A stretch of 64,000 bases of DNA from Phytophthora sp. 'mugwort'. Taxonomy: Eukaryota > Oomycota > Peronosporomycetes > Peronosporales > Peronosporaceae. The stretch lies in NCBI GenBank assembly GCA_033558025.1, contig JAUCEF010000003.1, positions 2,940,001-3,004,000 on the forward strand. Reading direction: 5' to 3'. The translations under genes and the position numbers were made by a program. Under the pieces are notes generated by a model. It searched no databases, was not told where the DNA came from, and saw only the letters and a list, made by a program, of their open reading frames with translations. Shown in pieces: positions 44,792 through 56,407 of this stretch. Positions within the stretch are counted from its first letter, which is position 1. The number at the start of each line of letters is the position of its first letter.

Positions 44792-45418
44792 ATGACTGAC
44801 GGTACCACGCTTACGATTTTGAAGGATGCCCTCGGCGACCTTAGCCAGTACCATTCGTCTGGGTGGTTCTGGCATGCAGTAGAGGGTGAATGGATACTTA
44901 TAGGTAAAACGCAAGTTTATCCGTGCCCTGGCTATCGACCTAATGTCAACCCACGGTGTTATTGCAACACCCCGATCAAGCGACACTTCCTTATTATCGA
45001 CATCGATGAGAACCATCACTTCGTTGGTTCAGAGTGTGTTAAGCTCTTTGGTGGGCACTATAAGGTGTGCCTCGGCTGCCAATGTCGGTACCGAGGTAGC
45101 TACAAATACTGTAAGGAGTGTCGAGACCGTGGTCTGACTTCATTTAGTGAGACGAGGTTAGCATTTGGTAAGTACAGAAATCGAAAGCCAGAGTCGCTAT
45201 TAGGAGTGGATGACTCCTACATTCACTTCCTATTTAAGTGTGATATCGTATCTGAAGCCTCTAGACTGGATTTAGCTCGTAATTTACTCCCAAGAACTGT
45301 TATTGGAGGCAAAGACAAGTACAGTGATAAGACATTCAATTGGGTCAAGGCTCACGATCCAAAATATTATCGCTGGTTGCAAACGCGCGACAGACCCTAC
45401 GTCAAGTATTTGAATTAA
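44792..45418 (+). CDS. zinc-binding protein with ExoX-C-like repeats
   Basis: This intact 208-residue frame has a first half with a Cys/His-rich module (CYCNTPIKRHFLI, VGSECVKLF, CLGCQCRYRG, YCKEC) that probably binds zinc. The second half has FGKYRNRKPESLLGVDDSYIHFL and a degenerate repeat ending HDPKYYRWL. The pattern FGKYKxxxxxxVxxxDxxYxxWL is that of the exodeoxyribonuclease X-like C-terminal module. The same module occurs twice in the protein at 60988-61299. It is probably a nucleic-acid-binding accessory of replication or repair. It lies between the small basic gene and PolB. Confidence 0.6.
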   Translation: MTDGTTLTILKDALGDLSQYHSSGWFWHAVEGEWILIGKTQVYPCPGYRPNVNPRCYCNTPIKRHFLIIDIDENHHFVGSECVKLFGGHYKVCLGCQCRYRGSYKYCKECRDRGLTSFSETRLAFGKYRNRKPESLLGVDDSYIHFLFKCDIVSEASRLDLARNLLPRTVIGGKDKYSDKTFNWVKAHDPKYYRWLQTRDRPYVKYLN

Positions 45419-45520
45419 TTAAATTCGAAATTTTTTGTATGAGGCTAAGATATAAAGTCGATCCTGATACAAGATCCAATAATTATAAAGTCATTTCCAC
45501 GGGAATAATATCGCCAAGAA

Positions 45521-45527
45521 TATATAG
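45521..45527 (+). promoter_or_regulatory. TATATAG promoter-like motif upstream of PolB
   Basis: TATATAG ends five bases before the PolB ATG at 45533. Confidence 0.6.
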
Positions 45528-45532
45528 GCAAC

Positions 45533-48500
45533 ATGTTTGCATACGAGCTCGAAGGTCTAAAGAGATTGAATATTGATGCTGTTCGCTGGGGCAGCACCTA
45601 TCGCGTTAAGGTGCGTGGTAGAACTGGTAAGATGGTTTATGTTAGCAACGTTTCCCGTCCGACCAATCAGAAGCTGCTAGCAAAGCAATACAAGATCTCT
45701 GTCGAGACTCTGAAGAAGCACATGTCCCCGAATTACAAGACTGACCCCAAGTATCGTTTCTACAACGGAAAACACATGGAGTCGCACCTGTATGAAGGTA
45801 TCCAGCCCACTGAGTTCTACGACAAGCTCGAGAACGTGCTTGCTAGCCAAACTAGCGCTTTCAAGGTAAACATTGCTCTTGGCTACGATCTCGTAAGCCT
45901 AACGGATGGTAGTTTTACCCAGTACTGGCACCCGAATCTGGCTAACACTTACGTATTTAAGACCCCTGTTGCTATCAACAGTCGATCTGACATTCGTAAG
46001 AAAATTATCTCAGAGATCAGGTCGATGGAGTTGGCTAACACGCTGAACTACCCCAAATCGGGGTATAAGCTGAAGTCAATTACTGGGTTCAAAATTTACA
46101 TCTACTTTCGCGAGCATGCACTCGGTGATAGCGAAGCTGTTATCCCACAGATTATCCGCGATAACAAGCACGTAACCAACTTCCCCAAGACCAACAACAA
46201 GTGTGTGTTCCACTGTATCGCATGGTACTTACATCAGCATGCTAAGAAAGATCCTCGTCGGATCCAGGCCCAAGTGAAGGAAGTATTCAAGCGCTACTGC
46301 TCCTACAAGGGTATCAGCTATACGCTTAGTCTGTTCCGTAGCTTTAAGCCGATTGACCTCCTACAGCTCGACGAGCTTGAGGAATGCTTTCATTTCGGTA
46401 TTAACGTCTACTCAATGGATGTAAAGACCGGTAATGTTGAGTGTATCCGTCGTTCGGAGAGAAAAGGAGTGGCTATTGATATTCTATTACATGAGAACCA
46501 TGCGTTGTACATCAAGAACGTTGATATGCTTCAGTCCAAGTACCAATGCTCGAAGTGTGAGATGATTTTCGTTAGCTCTACTAAGCTACGCGACCATGCC
46601 AAAAATCAGTGTGAGCTTGTAAACATCGAGAGCTTTCCAGATGAACCAACTATCTATAGAGCAGTCCCGAACACTATTCGATCAATGCTAAACAAGTACG
46701 CCATCAAGAGCATTGATCAGTACCTAGATCATTATCTCGTGTATGACTTTGAGGCCATTCTTAAGCTAGTTATGACACAGCATGGTGAGAATACTGTCTT
46801 CACCAATGAGCGTATTCCCGTATCAGTATCTGTACCGGATAGCTTAACCGAGGAGGTGCGTTGCTTCGTCAGCGATGAACCGAAGATGCTACTAACGGAC
46901 ATGTTCGAATATATTCACCAGGTATCGATCAAGATCCAGCAGTACAACGTGCACAAGTACGAGATCCTACTGCGGAAAATTATCGATGCTCACGGCTTGA
47001 CTGGTATGGAGGTTCCAGGTGCTAAACTCGATAAGACCTATAAGATGATCGATGTGGATGGTTGGATTAAGGAAGGGAAATATGCCAGCTTCTTCTACTT
47101 CCATAGCACCCTCGGGTTTGGTAAGCAGAGGTCTGACTATGGTAGGATTAAGCAGCACCTTGATCAAGTACCAGTGCTTGGGTTCAACAGCGTTCGCTAC
47201 GATGTAAATCTGATTAAGAACGATCTCTTCGCCGTTATTGGTACGGACAACATCAAATCGGTAATCAAAAATCCTAGCTACATGTGCATTGCGACCTCGA
47301 ATATGAAAATGCTCGATATTAGCAACTATGTACCAGCTGGTACGAGCTATGCAAAGTACCTCAGCACATATTTAGGCGACTGCAAATGCGACAACAAGAT
47401 TCGATGTGTCTGCGGTTTAGGTAAGGGCATTTTCCCGTACGAGTTCATTACCTCGCTCAACGTTCTTAGTCAGCCTACGATTCCTCCTAAGTCAGCTTTC
47501 GATAGCGATCTCCGTGGAACTAGCATCAGCGCTGATGACTATAAGCGCGTACAATTCGTCTGGGAGCACTATGGAATGAAGTCGATCAAGGACCTGCTGA
47601 TCTGGTACAACAACTTGGATGTGGTACCTTTCATCAAGGCCATCAAGGCTCAGCGTGAGTTGTTCAAGCGTTTTGAGCTTGACATGTTTGCCGATGGTGT
47701 ATCCCTACCCGGTCTCTCGGAGAAAGTCATGTATCAAACATGCTTCGACAATCTCCAATATCCTTTCTAAAGACGTCTCCTCAAGCGTTTCGATTCCCTA
47801 GCAAGCGTATGAGTGGCTACAAGAGTCAGAATGTTGAGGCTAAGCGCGAGTTTGGTATGACGTTAGGACACCTAGATATACTGTTAAATCAACAGAAGTA
47901 TCTTTGTGGTCTTTGCTACGGTCCTTTGAGCACTGAAACTGTCTAGCTGATCGAATCAATAACAAGCTTGGGCACATCGACGGCAACATATTGATTAGTT
48001 GTATTTCATGAAACACCGCTCGTAAGGATATGTCTCTCAAGGGTTTCCGCTACAAGAAGCTGCTCGAGTTCAACTCAGAGCGACTGGTCTATTCCATTGA
48101 TAAGGAGAAGAAGAACATCTACGGTAAGATGAAAGCTAACATTGCTGGTGGTCCATCCATTATCTTCAACCGCTATGCTAAGCGCAATGAGACGAAGATT
48201 CGTGGTGGGAAGATGTGTAAGAAGGTAATCGGGTACGATGCTAATGCTCTATATCTCTGGGCTCTCGGTAATGACATGCCATGCGGAAGACTTACAACTA
48301 TCGAAGCCTATCCAGACATTGTTGAGGACATCAAGAACGATAAGATCTTCGGCTTTCTCGAGTGTGATATTCAGACACCAGAACACTTGAAGCAGTATTT
48401 CGGTGAGATGACCCCCATCTTTAAAAATACACTGATTGACTGTACGGATGAGAGTATCATTTGGTAAGCATTATGTATGACTACAACCAAACACGAGAGA

Positions 48501-49521
48501 AAAGCAGATCGAACCAGCTCGCAAATTGATTGGTAGCTACTTTGGTGAGAAGATCCTAATCTACACGCCTTTGCTCAAGTGGTACCTATCTCATGGTATG
48601 GAAATCACCCAGACATACAACATCATCAAAGCTAGCTCACACAAGGCATTTGCTCCATTCATGGAAGCGGTGTCTAGCGCTCGGCGAGAGGGTGATGTTG
48701 ACAAGTCCAAGGCTATGATTGCTGAGATGATGAAACTAGTAGGCAATAGTGCTTTCGGTCGATCTGGAATGGACATGAGCAATCACAAGGAAATTAAGTA
48801 TGAGTCAGATAAGAAGGCAATTGCTTCAAAGATTGAGCACTTCACGTTTCATGGATTAGAGGAGCTCAACGATGCATGCGAGCTTACTATGATGAAGCGC
48901 AGGCTTAAGAACAAGAACCCGATCCATTTGTCGATTGCTATCTACCAGCTCGCTAAGCTACGCATGCTCCAGTTCTACTATGATTGCATCGACTTTTACT
49001 TCGATCGTTCAGACTTTCAGTATCAGGAGATGGATACGGACTCCGCCTACATCGCGTTCAGTTGTGATAATCCGTTCCAAGACTGTATCAAACCCGATCT
49101 ACGTGAGCACTTCAAACAGCACAAGTATGATTGGTTCCCACGTGATTATAACACGGATGTGGCTAAGTTTGATCGTCGTACCCCTGGTCTATTTAAGGAT
49201 GAACGGTCAGGTGATGCTATGGTCTCATTATCCTCCAAGAACTACATCTGCTATCTACCAGACGAATCGTACAAGGTCAAGGTTTCAGCCAAGGGTGTGC
49301 AACAGGGTCGTGGACGCAATAGTGATGTTCTTAGCCCTAATGGGTTCGAGTCTGTTGTGCGAGATCGTATCACACTTCAAGGCACTAACAAGGGGTTTAG
49401 ATTGTCGAAAGAGGCTAAATCTATCATCACCTACAGTCAGACAAAGACAGCGCTATCATATTTCTACGACAAGCGGCGTGTGCTTGAGGATGGTATTACT
49501 ACCGTAGCTCTTGATATTTAA
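45533..49521 (+). pseudogene. polB: protein-primed family B DNA polymerase, frameshifted
   Basis: Fragments at 45533-47770, 47740-47946, 48030-48467 and 48526-49521 make up a Polinton-type pPolB. The N-terminal part has a CVFHCIAWYL region (about residue 225) and a zinc finger (YQCSKCEMIF, about 337). The exonuclease motifs are YDFEAI (ExoI), GFNSVRYDVNL (ExoII) and YNNLDVVPF (ExoIII). Polymerase motif A is YDANALYLW near 48235, motif B KLVGNSAFG near 48740 and motif C DTDSAY near 49035. An HNH/Endo VII-like insertion (47900-48030) sits between exonuclease and palm. Breaks are a frameshift near 47770, another near 47945, a TGA inside the HNH segment near 48009 and frameshifts at about 48465 and 48510. 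The polymerase is inactive as read. Confidence 0.9.
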
Positions 49522-49567
49522 TCGCTATCCAAGCTATCACATTTTTTATGTCCATCTAACATATACC

Positions 49568-50587
49568 ATGGATGAGATACTTACGAAACTTTACTATGAC
49601 CCTAAAACCGGCTATATCGGTGCTCAGGCTCTACATGAGAAGGCTCGTGAGTTAGATCCCAAGATAACTCTAAAACTGGTGAAGGATTGGTATGCTACAC
49701 AGTCAGAAATTCAGAGATTCCAAGAGCAGAAGCAGAGATTCGATGGGTTCAAAATCGCCTCACATAACCCGAATTCTTGGCAAATCGACCTTGCGTTCTG
49801 GGGAAAACAACCGATTCTGACTGGTATCAACATTAACTCCCGCATCGGGTACGCAAAACTTTTATCGAATAAGACAGCTGCTACAGTATTGATAGCACTA
49901 AAAGCTTTCATCCGATCTTATAAGGTAGATATTATCACAAGCGACAATGGGTCTGAGTTCATGAATTCAAAAGCTCAGCAATTATTTAAAGCAAAGAAGA
50001 TCGAACACTTCAACAATGAGCCTGGTGATCACGGTACTATGGGGAAAATCGAGCGCTTCAATAGAACGCTGAAGCAGAGACTAACCAAAATGTCTCCCAA
50101 GAGGATTACGCAAAGCTCATCAGCGACATTATTACTAACTACAACACCACTTCTCATCGATCAATTGGAATGACACCCAATGAAGCCAAAGGCAAGGTAA
50201 TTGAGGCTGAGTTGAACCATAACCAAGCAGAAGCTGATAAAATTGATAATGAGCTCGAGATTGGTACCAATGTCCTTTACCGACTAAAGAAGAGGACGTT
50301 TGATAAGGAAGCTGCTAGGTGGAGTAAAGCCGTGTACTCGATTGTTGGAATGGATGGTTATCGCGTCCAAATCAAGTCAAAAAATGGGCACACACTCTAC
50401 AAGGCTCCCAATGATCTCAAGATGGTGCAATCGGCGACGACTGAAGCAACCATCAACCGAGGTGATATCCTTGAAGCAGAGAAGATCTTAGACCACAAAA
50501 AGTTGCGAACTGGAAAGTACAGATACTTGGTTCAGTGGGTTGGTAATGAAACCTGATTCCTGGGAGCCAGTCTCAAATCTCCGTTAA
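49568..50587 (+). pseudogene. int: retroviral-type integrase (rve) with C-terminal chromodomain, frameshifted
   Basis: The start ATG at 49568 follows ATATACC. The catalytic core shows SWQIDLAFWG (first Asp), SDNGSEF (second Asp) and GKIERFNR (Glu), with 35 residues between the last two, the classical D,D-35-E. A frame change near 50100 moves the C-terminal half to the frame of 50170-50556. That half ends in a chromodomain (ILDHKKLRTGKYRYLVQWVG, then WEPVSNL) after a further one-base shift near 50553. The enzyme catalyses element insertion and the 6-bp duplication. A chromodomain can direct insertion to modified chromatin, as in chromoviruses. Confidence 0.9.
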
Positions 50588-50774
50588 TAAACAAAAACAG
50601 GAGATCGACTCTTGAAAAGGAGTACTGGGAGGCAACAACAAAAAAAGAGTCATAATCAGCTTGTAAATAAATTCGATAGAGACATCCTCTGTAAGCTTTT
50701 GACTCAAGTATACTATTTGAATAGTGAGATTTTGGAAAAATATATGACTTGATATATATACTAATCCCTTCATA

Positions 50775-51065
50775 ATGTGTTCCAGCTGTTTAGAAAAGGA
50801 CCGTGAGCTTGCTAAGCTACGGTAAAAGTTGTGGATCATCCAGGAAGTGAGCCGAATTAAAAACGAGTTGCTGAATCTTGATGCAGCTTCAAATTTTCGT
50901 TAGACAGTAGTTAACCGTAAGTATCGATACGAGTTGGAAACAATATTTGGCGTTCCATTCCACTGTATCAAGGATCGTTATCTAAGCCTTCTCAATGAGC
51001 GAAATCACATCTGTCATTCTTATGTCTCATTTCGTCATGCCTCAGTCATGCCAAGCTACTGGTAA
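50775..51065 (+). pseudogene. small element gene with two in-frame stops
   Basis: A TATATATA tract lies just upstream. The frame starts MCSSCLEKDRELAKLR, meets TAA, continues through a helical segment, meets TAG, then reads TVVNRKYRYELETIFGVPF to a final TAA. The composition across the stops is coding-like, suggesting one gene of about 96 codons with two nonsense changes. A CxxC pair is at the N-terminus. I do not recognise a family. Confidence 0.4.
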
Positions 51066-51093
51066 TTATCTATTCATTTTTTATGATTCTGAT

Positions 51094-51100
51094 GATATAG
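51094..51100 (+). promoter_or_regulatory. GATATAG motif upstream of the large virion gene
   Basis: GATATAG lies five bases before the ATG at 51106. It differs from TATATAG at the first base. Confidence 0.45.
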
Positions 51101-51105
51101 ACATA

Positions 51106-53978
51106 ATGTTCCCCAATTTCACATCTCTCGCTCAGAGAGGGCAGAAGCGACAGGAGCTTCTTGAACGATCTCAACGTCGTGTTCGTCAAGCTAATGCGAA
51201 GCGTGATATGTATGAAGGTGCATCGTGGGCGACTGATATCACCAATGGTATCACTACTGTAGCGAAGAAATCAACTGAATCCACTCAGACTGATATGAGT
51301 GTTGGGCCTGACGGGCCTGTTCCAACAGAAGTTAAGCAAACCTTGAATGATATTATTGATCAGGTGATTGCCCAATCAGACTTAAAAACAATTTTGAATA
51401 ATGAAAACTCGAACGTAAACCCTGATGTATCAACTGATCCTGAAGTAAATGTTCGCCCCGTTATGGTAGATGTTGGAGTGGATAATAGTGCTCGAACAGT
51501 AGAAAATGGAACTAACACTCCTCGTGTTGAAAAACATGATCAAAACGTTCAAGCTCGACCTATTACATCAGATGTCGCGGTTGGTGAGGATGAATCACCA
51601 ACAGTTGATACTCTATTTAGCGATGATAAGCAAATCTCTCAAAGCGAGTTTAAGAAAGCGGTTGAGGAAATATTTGAGGTTTATCCGATTCTTGCTCACT
51701 CGGTATTCATCCCCTTGCATCTAATGGACGTCAGCTAACGAAGTATTATTTCCAAGCATTGATTGGGAAGAGACATACGATCATATTGGATTTGTCATCA
51801 CAAACGACGTTAGATTCCTCAGTTATGTCAATGAGAAACGTGAGCGAAATGAGATGGGTAAAGAGGATAAAAATGCACCGCATCAGGTATGGGAGAGGCT
51901 TATTGGTAATAAGCGTAGCCTATCAAGCACACCGCTTGACTATAAACAAAGCAAACAGCGGCTTGAAGACAGTTTTCTCTTCGATATTTCAACATCCACA
52001 ACTTCTGATCAGGCTGATAGTAAATTAAAAATGTATTTGATCGTTGATAAAAACAAGGAACTATTTGAATCCAATGGTTTAATGAAGAAGATTGTTCCTA
52101 TCCTCAAAGGAACCAACAAAGCAACCCCTTTGATGCGAACGGTTATGTATGGATCAAGGGAAGTACTATTGGTGTTTTTGGTAAGGAAAGTAATCAAATG
52201 AAGCCGGCGATCGCCAAGAAGGTCAATTGGCAACTTACGCTCAAATCATTTGAAGATATGGTCAGATCGAAAGGACTTGAATTAGAGGTGATCGGTGTTG
52301 AGGACAAAGAAATTGATGTGAATGATTTCACAGAAGGTGAAGGAGAGGCATGCCAGGGTGCAATGACTGGAATTGATGAGATATGAATCAAAGTCTATCT
52401 AACGCCGACAATGATGCTAAAAAAATCTTAACTGATTATTACAGGCAAATCAATTCTAAGATGTTAAAATCCCGTTCAGACTCAAACCTATCGTTGAGGC
52501 TAAGGGTAATGTTAAAACGCATCCTGAATACTACTTTGGTGAGCCATCTCGAACCAGACCATTGAATATTAGAAATGGAAAACCCAAGCAAGTATCTGGA
52601 GAGGCGTGGAAGGGATTGATGAAGAATATCAGATGGATGGATACATTCCTGTCGTTGCTCGATGGATTTGAGGATTTGGATAAATATCTTAACGAAGTTG
52701 AGTATCCATTCCCATCAAATGATGAGGAAGCAGCAACATTGGTTGAAAGTAAGAAACTTGATCAGCAAAGGCGCAAAAATCTTGATGATAATTTTAAAAT
52801 ATTGAATGAAGCAATCCTGAATACGGCTCACGATATCAGACGACAAGGTATTGAACCATATACTCAGGTTGATAGTGAAGAACAACTACAGAAGCTTCAT
52901 GATGATTCTGAACGCGCCTACCAATCATACGGAGAAGCGCAAAAGCGTTATGAAGAGGCTAAGAAGGCAGTCAAAGGAAATAGCTCAAAATCAGCTCGAT
53001 CAGCTCTCAAGGCAGCTACATCAGCTATGAAGGCAACAAAAAAAAGCTGTATTCAACGCGAAGTCTAAAGCTTACAGTAATGCAGCTCAGAATCAAATCA
53101 ATGTAGATGACTTTGCTGATCGACAAGATGATAAATCGGTTAGAGGAGTTATGAGTGATATGATAAATAAGGTTAGCGGAAGCGGATTGAAGGGTCGTGG
53201 TCTAAGAGGAGCAGGTGTAGCCCCACTCGACGGGGTGGTCAGACGAGGAAGAACCTACAATCTCAATGAGATTCAGGGCTTAGCTACACCGAGTGCTTAC
53301 GTATATCGCCAGCTTGGTAGCAAGTACATTCGTATTCCTGACCTCGATGCGAAGACAATTGTTATCGTTCAACCTAATCGACGCAAGTGTGGGCCTAAGT
53401 GTCAGATTAGTGATAGTCTCCAAGGTATGATTAGAACACTTGTCTATAAGCAGCATATTGATCAACCTACGTATGACAAGCTCAGTATCGAAGATAAAAA
53501 AATGTTCAAGGAGATTCTTGCGATAACGCACCTTCAGTACAATTTCCACGATAAGCTCACGGATCCACTTGAAACACTTCGCGCTGAGTATGACAAGCTC
53601 AAGGGGGAGATTCAGTTAGGGAATGATAATCCGAGTATCATCAAGCAGCTCAAGTCGCTCACGGTGGATATGTACAGCAATCGTCTCATCGATGATAAAA
53701 ATTTAAAGAAATTATCACGAGACTACTATAAACATCATGTTCTTCTTTACCCCCGCATTTTTTCCAGCTCAGCTGGTAGCTATGGCGATAACGCCGATAA
53801 CAACGTCGCTGAACTCAAAGCTATCATGAAGAATCTTATCATTCATGACCGCCCTCAGAAGACTCAGGCCGCTGTATGGGGAACTGATCTCGATAACTCA
53901 ATCAGGAAGGTAGATGCTTCGACCCAAACCGAGGGTGGTCGTATGTGGGCTACCAACCCAAGAAAAAAAAGACTGTGA
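51106..53978 (+). pseudogene. large putative structural protein, frameshifted
   Basis: Consecutive plus-strand frames (51106-51738, 51854-52201, 52198-52386, 52383-52565, 52562-53068 and 53151-53978) read like one protein of roughly 950 residues, broken by frame changes. The N-terminus is charged and helical (MFPNFTSLAQRGQKRQELLE). A glutamine/threonine-rich linker follows, then a coiled-coil Lys/Ala region near 52860-53040 and a Gly-rich hinge (GSGLKGRGLRGAG). The last part includes RYIRIPDL-like sequence and a segment LKGEIQLGNDNPSIIKQLK followed by MYSNRLIDDKNLKKL. That last pattern resembles a conserved protein of Polinton-like viruses often placed with virion genes. The exact role is unknown. 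Confidence 0.55.
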
Positions 53979-53991
53979 AGACGTTTGCTAT

Positions 53992-54228
53992 CTAAGCGAT
54001 ACCACTTCGCACGAGTTTATTTCGATATCCTCGATAAATGTTGATTTTTTTATCGCTGATACTAACTTCAAGTATGGCAGACTCGCCATCAGGACTTTTG
54101 GTTGGGAGGAACACACTATCACCAAGAACAATAATTTTGTCAGCTTGGAGCATCGTCGATCCCACGATTTGGTTAGGGTCATCCGTAGTTAAATTGGTTT
54201 TGAGCTCTTTACTCGGACCGCAACCCAT
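53992..54228 (-). CDS. small protein with N-myristoylation motif
   Basis: A 78-residue minus-strand frame starts MGCGPSKELK, matching the N-myristoylation consensus (Gly2, Ser6), with Cys3 available for palmitoylation. The rest has alternating hydrophobic strands (ADKIIVLGDSVFL, SAILEVSISDKKINIYRG) suggesting a small beta domain. The motif GTATAGC lies just upstream. It probably associates with membranes. The longer frame starting at 54273 is less likely, because it would bury the motif. Confidence 0.5.
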   Translation of the reverse strand: MGCGPSKELKTNLTTDDPNQIVGSTMLQADKIIVLGDSVFLPTKSPDGESAILEVSISDKKINIYRGYRNKLVRSGIA

Positions 54229-54298
54229 GATTATGCTATACACTACCAAAGATATTTCTTTGAAAACAACCAATCGGCTGTGTATTTGTTATCATCGT

Positions 54299-56358
54299 CT
54301 ATGGGGCCATGCCGCTTGTAGTAAGCCTCGCTCGAGTTTCAAGCAATTCTATTCTTTCCATCAATGCTTGGATCATTCTCACATTATAGACGCTTAATTT
54401 AGAATAATCTACGTGAAGCTTGACTCCTAATGGTTCTAGCCATGGATCAGTACTGGTTTGAAGCTCCTCGCTTCCATCAGGAATCCGAGCGATTAAATCT
54501 AAAAATCCCTGATCCAGAACGTCCTGAGCGATTAGACCAAGCTCTTTTGGCTTGTCTGGATGTTGTTTCCAGTTATAGGATTTCACTTTCAATGATCTAT
54601 AGAGACATTCAACGCGCTCTATAGGCACCTCGTTAATATCCTGCTTACAGCGTCGGTCGCTTTACATGACCATGGCCTCACATCCAATATAACCTTTGAA
54701 TATCGCACATACATTTGTATATGTTATAGGACTTCCAGTAGCCGTCTCCGTAGCTCCTGAATCTGTTCTTAGTCTATAGACTGTCAATCCTATATTCCCC
54801 CCACTATTCCACGTATAACTAACAGTATTTGATACATGCAATGGGGCTGACGGAGAGACTGTTGAAATACCAAGTCGGCCAGAGTTAGTTAATATCATGC
54901 GTGTAGCTGCTCCCGTTCCAAAACGTAGATCGTTGCTTGAATAATTACCAATCCATGTCGCGTTGGTAGAAGTCGTATTAGAGCCATTGTTGACCTCGAT
55001 CTGAAATTTAACTGGTGTGGTATTCGATCCGGCAAACGAGCACATCCGTGTGTAAGAACCATTTAAATAGTCAGTCCCTGAACCAGTAATTGAAAAATAT
55101 TCGTTGGTTGGAGTTGAATTAACCCCCAGCTCGGTTAGACTTCCTACCGTTGTTATATTAGCTTGATTTCCATATGCTAAAAATCCATTTAAATTTCCAG
55201 AGCAGGTTATATCGCCAATTGTTGAAAGACTTGCTGCTGATATATTTCGACTCGCATCGACGAAAGCAAATGAATTGATTAGATACCCGCCATAAGCGTT
55301 TGTGCTTCCTGAACATGTGATATTACCGATGTTTACAATATGGCGCGATGATGTAATAACATCCGTCCCATCGACTCTAATGGATCCAAAGTCAGCGAGA
55401 ACACCGCTGACCTTTATCGAACCATTTAGATTTTGAGCATAGAGAGTGCGAATCGACCCTATATCTTTATTAACATCTACCACAAGAGCCTTTTGAGCGA
55501 CTGCGCCGCATAAGAGAATCCAATAAAAGCCAAATGGTCGAAATTGTCATACAATGCGGTAGTTGAATTCCAGAATTTGATATTCGGACAGCTCAATCCC
55601 ACCCCTCCAGTCGATAGCGTGAGATTAGATAGAGTACCAACTGACGTGATCGATGTCTGCGCGGCTGTAGATAGCGCTCCAGTGAGAGTCGTCGCTGATA
55701 CCGATGACAATCCTGTTATCGTCCGCCCGGCTCCTGAAAATACAAGATTACCTCCAATCGTTAGCCCACTAAGAGTACCTAAGGATGTGATATTGCCCTG
55801 ATCTCCGGTTTGTAGAGTACCAGTAATCGAAGTTGCTGAGATGCTGCTCACCCCACTGACCGATCGCAAAGCACCAGTAAAAGTTAAGTTGCCAGCGATT
55901 GTGAGCCCTGATAGCGTTCCAACCGATGTAATACTGGTTTGCGCTGCCGTCTGTAGCGTACCAGTGATCTGAGTAGCGGTCAGCGAGCTAATCGTTCCGA
56001 TTTCACCGGATGCCCCCAGTACCAACGCTTTGTTGTTTGCTGTCGTTCCAGGCGTGATCCCGACTACGTACGAGGGAGGAGATGATACGCTGGAACCATT
56101 CACGGTTAGACTGCTACATGATAATGCCCTAGTTCCGCTAATATCGTTATTGGTACCTGGAACGAGGGCTATACCTTGTGTTGCTGTTCCTTGGGTAATT
56201 TCTGTTATGTAAGTCAGGCGGTAATCGTTCTTATCGAGGTAAAGTGTCTGGGAATACTCATAGGTAAGACATCCACTGGCATCCAATGTTAGATAGAATG
56301 CTGGGTTATAGATAGGTGATGTAAAAATTGGTTGGGGATAAGAGAAACCTGAACTCAT
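54299..56358 (-). pseudogene. fibre-like protein with C-terminal S74 self-processing chaperone domain
   Basis: The N-terminal part (56358-55477) starts MSSGFSYPQPIF and carries three repeats of about 43 residues built on SITSVGTLSGLTI, a beta-helical fibre pattern. A one-base shift near 55495 leads into a second part (55483-54662) with a lectin-like segment, APLHVSN and Gly/Ser/Thr-rich strands. After an in-frame TAA at 54664-54662 the same frame continues SDRRCKQDINEVPIERVE, then YNWK, LGLIAQDV and MIQALMERIELLE. These are marks of the Peptidase_S74 intramolecular chaperone, which trimerises fibres and cuts itself off before the Ser of SDRR. It probably forms a virion spike for attachment. 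Confidence 0.75.
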
Positions 56359-56376
56359 AGTTGTTTTTGTCTCGAG

Positions 56377-56384
56377 CTATATAG
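56377..56384. promoter_or_regulatory. palindromic CTATATAG between divergent fibre and ATPase genes
   Basis: CTATATAG reads the same on both strands. It sits 18 bases before the fibre start (56358, minus) and 23 bases before the ATPase ATG (56408, plus), so one site could serve both genes. Confidence 0.6.
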
Positions 56385-56407
56385 ATCGAGTGATTAAAGA
56401 CACGATC

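Noticed and set aside
44661..51066. Alternative genetic code (TAA/TAG sense) in the Polinton
   Set aside because: Most intact element genes end at TAA or TAG, and frameshifts accompany the stops, so decay or sequence error is simpler.
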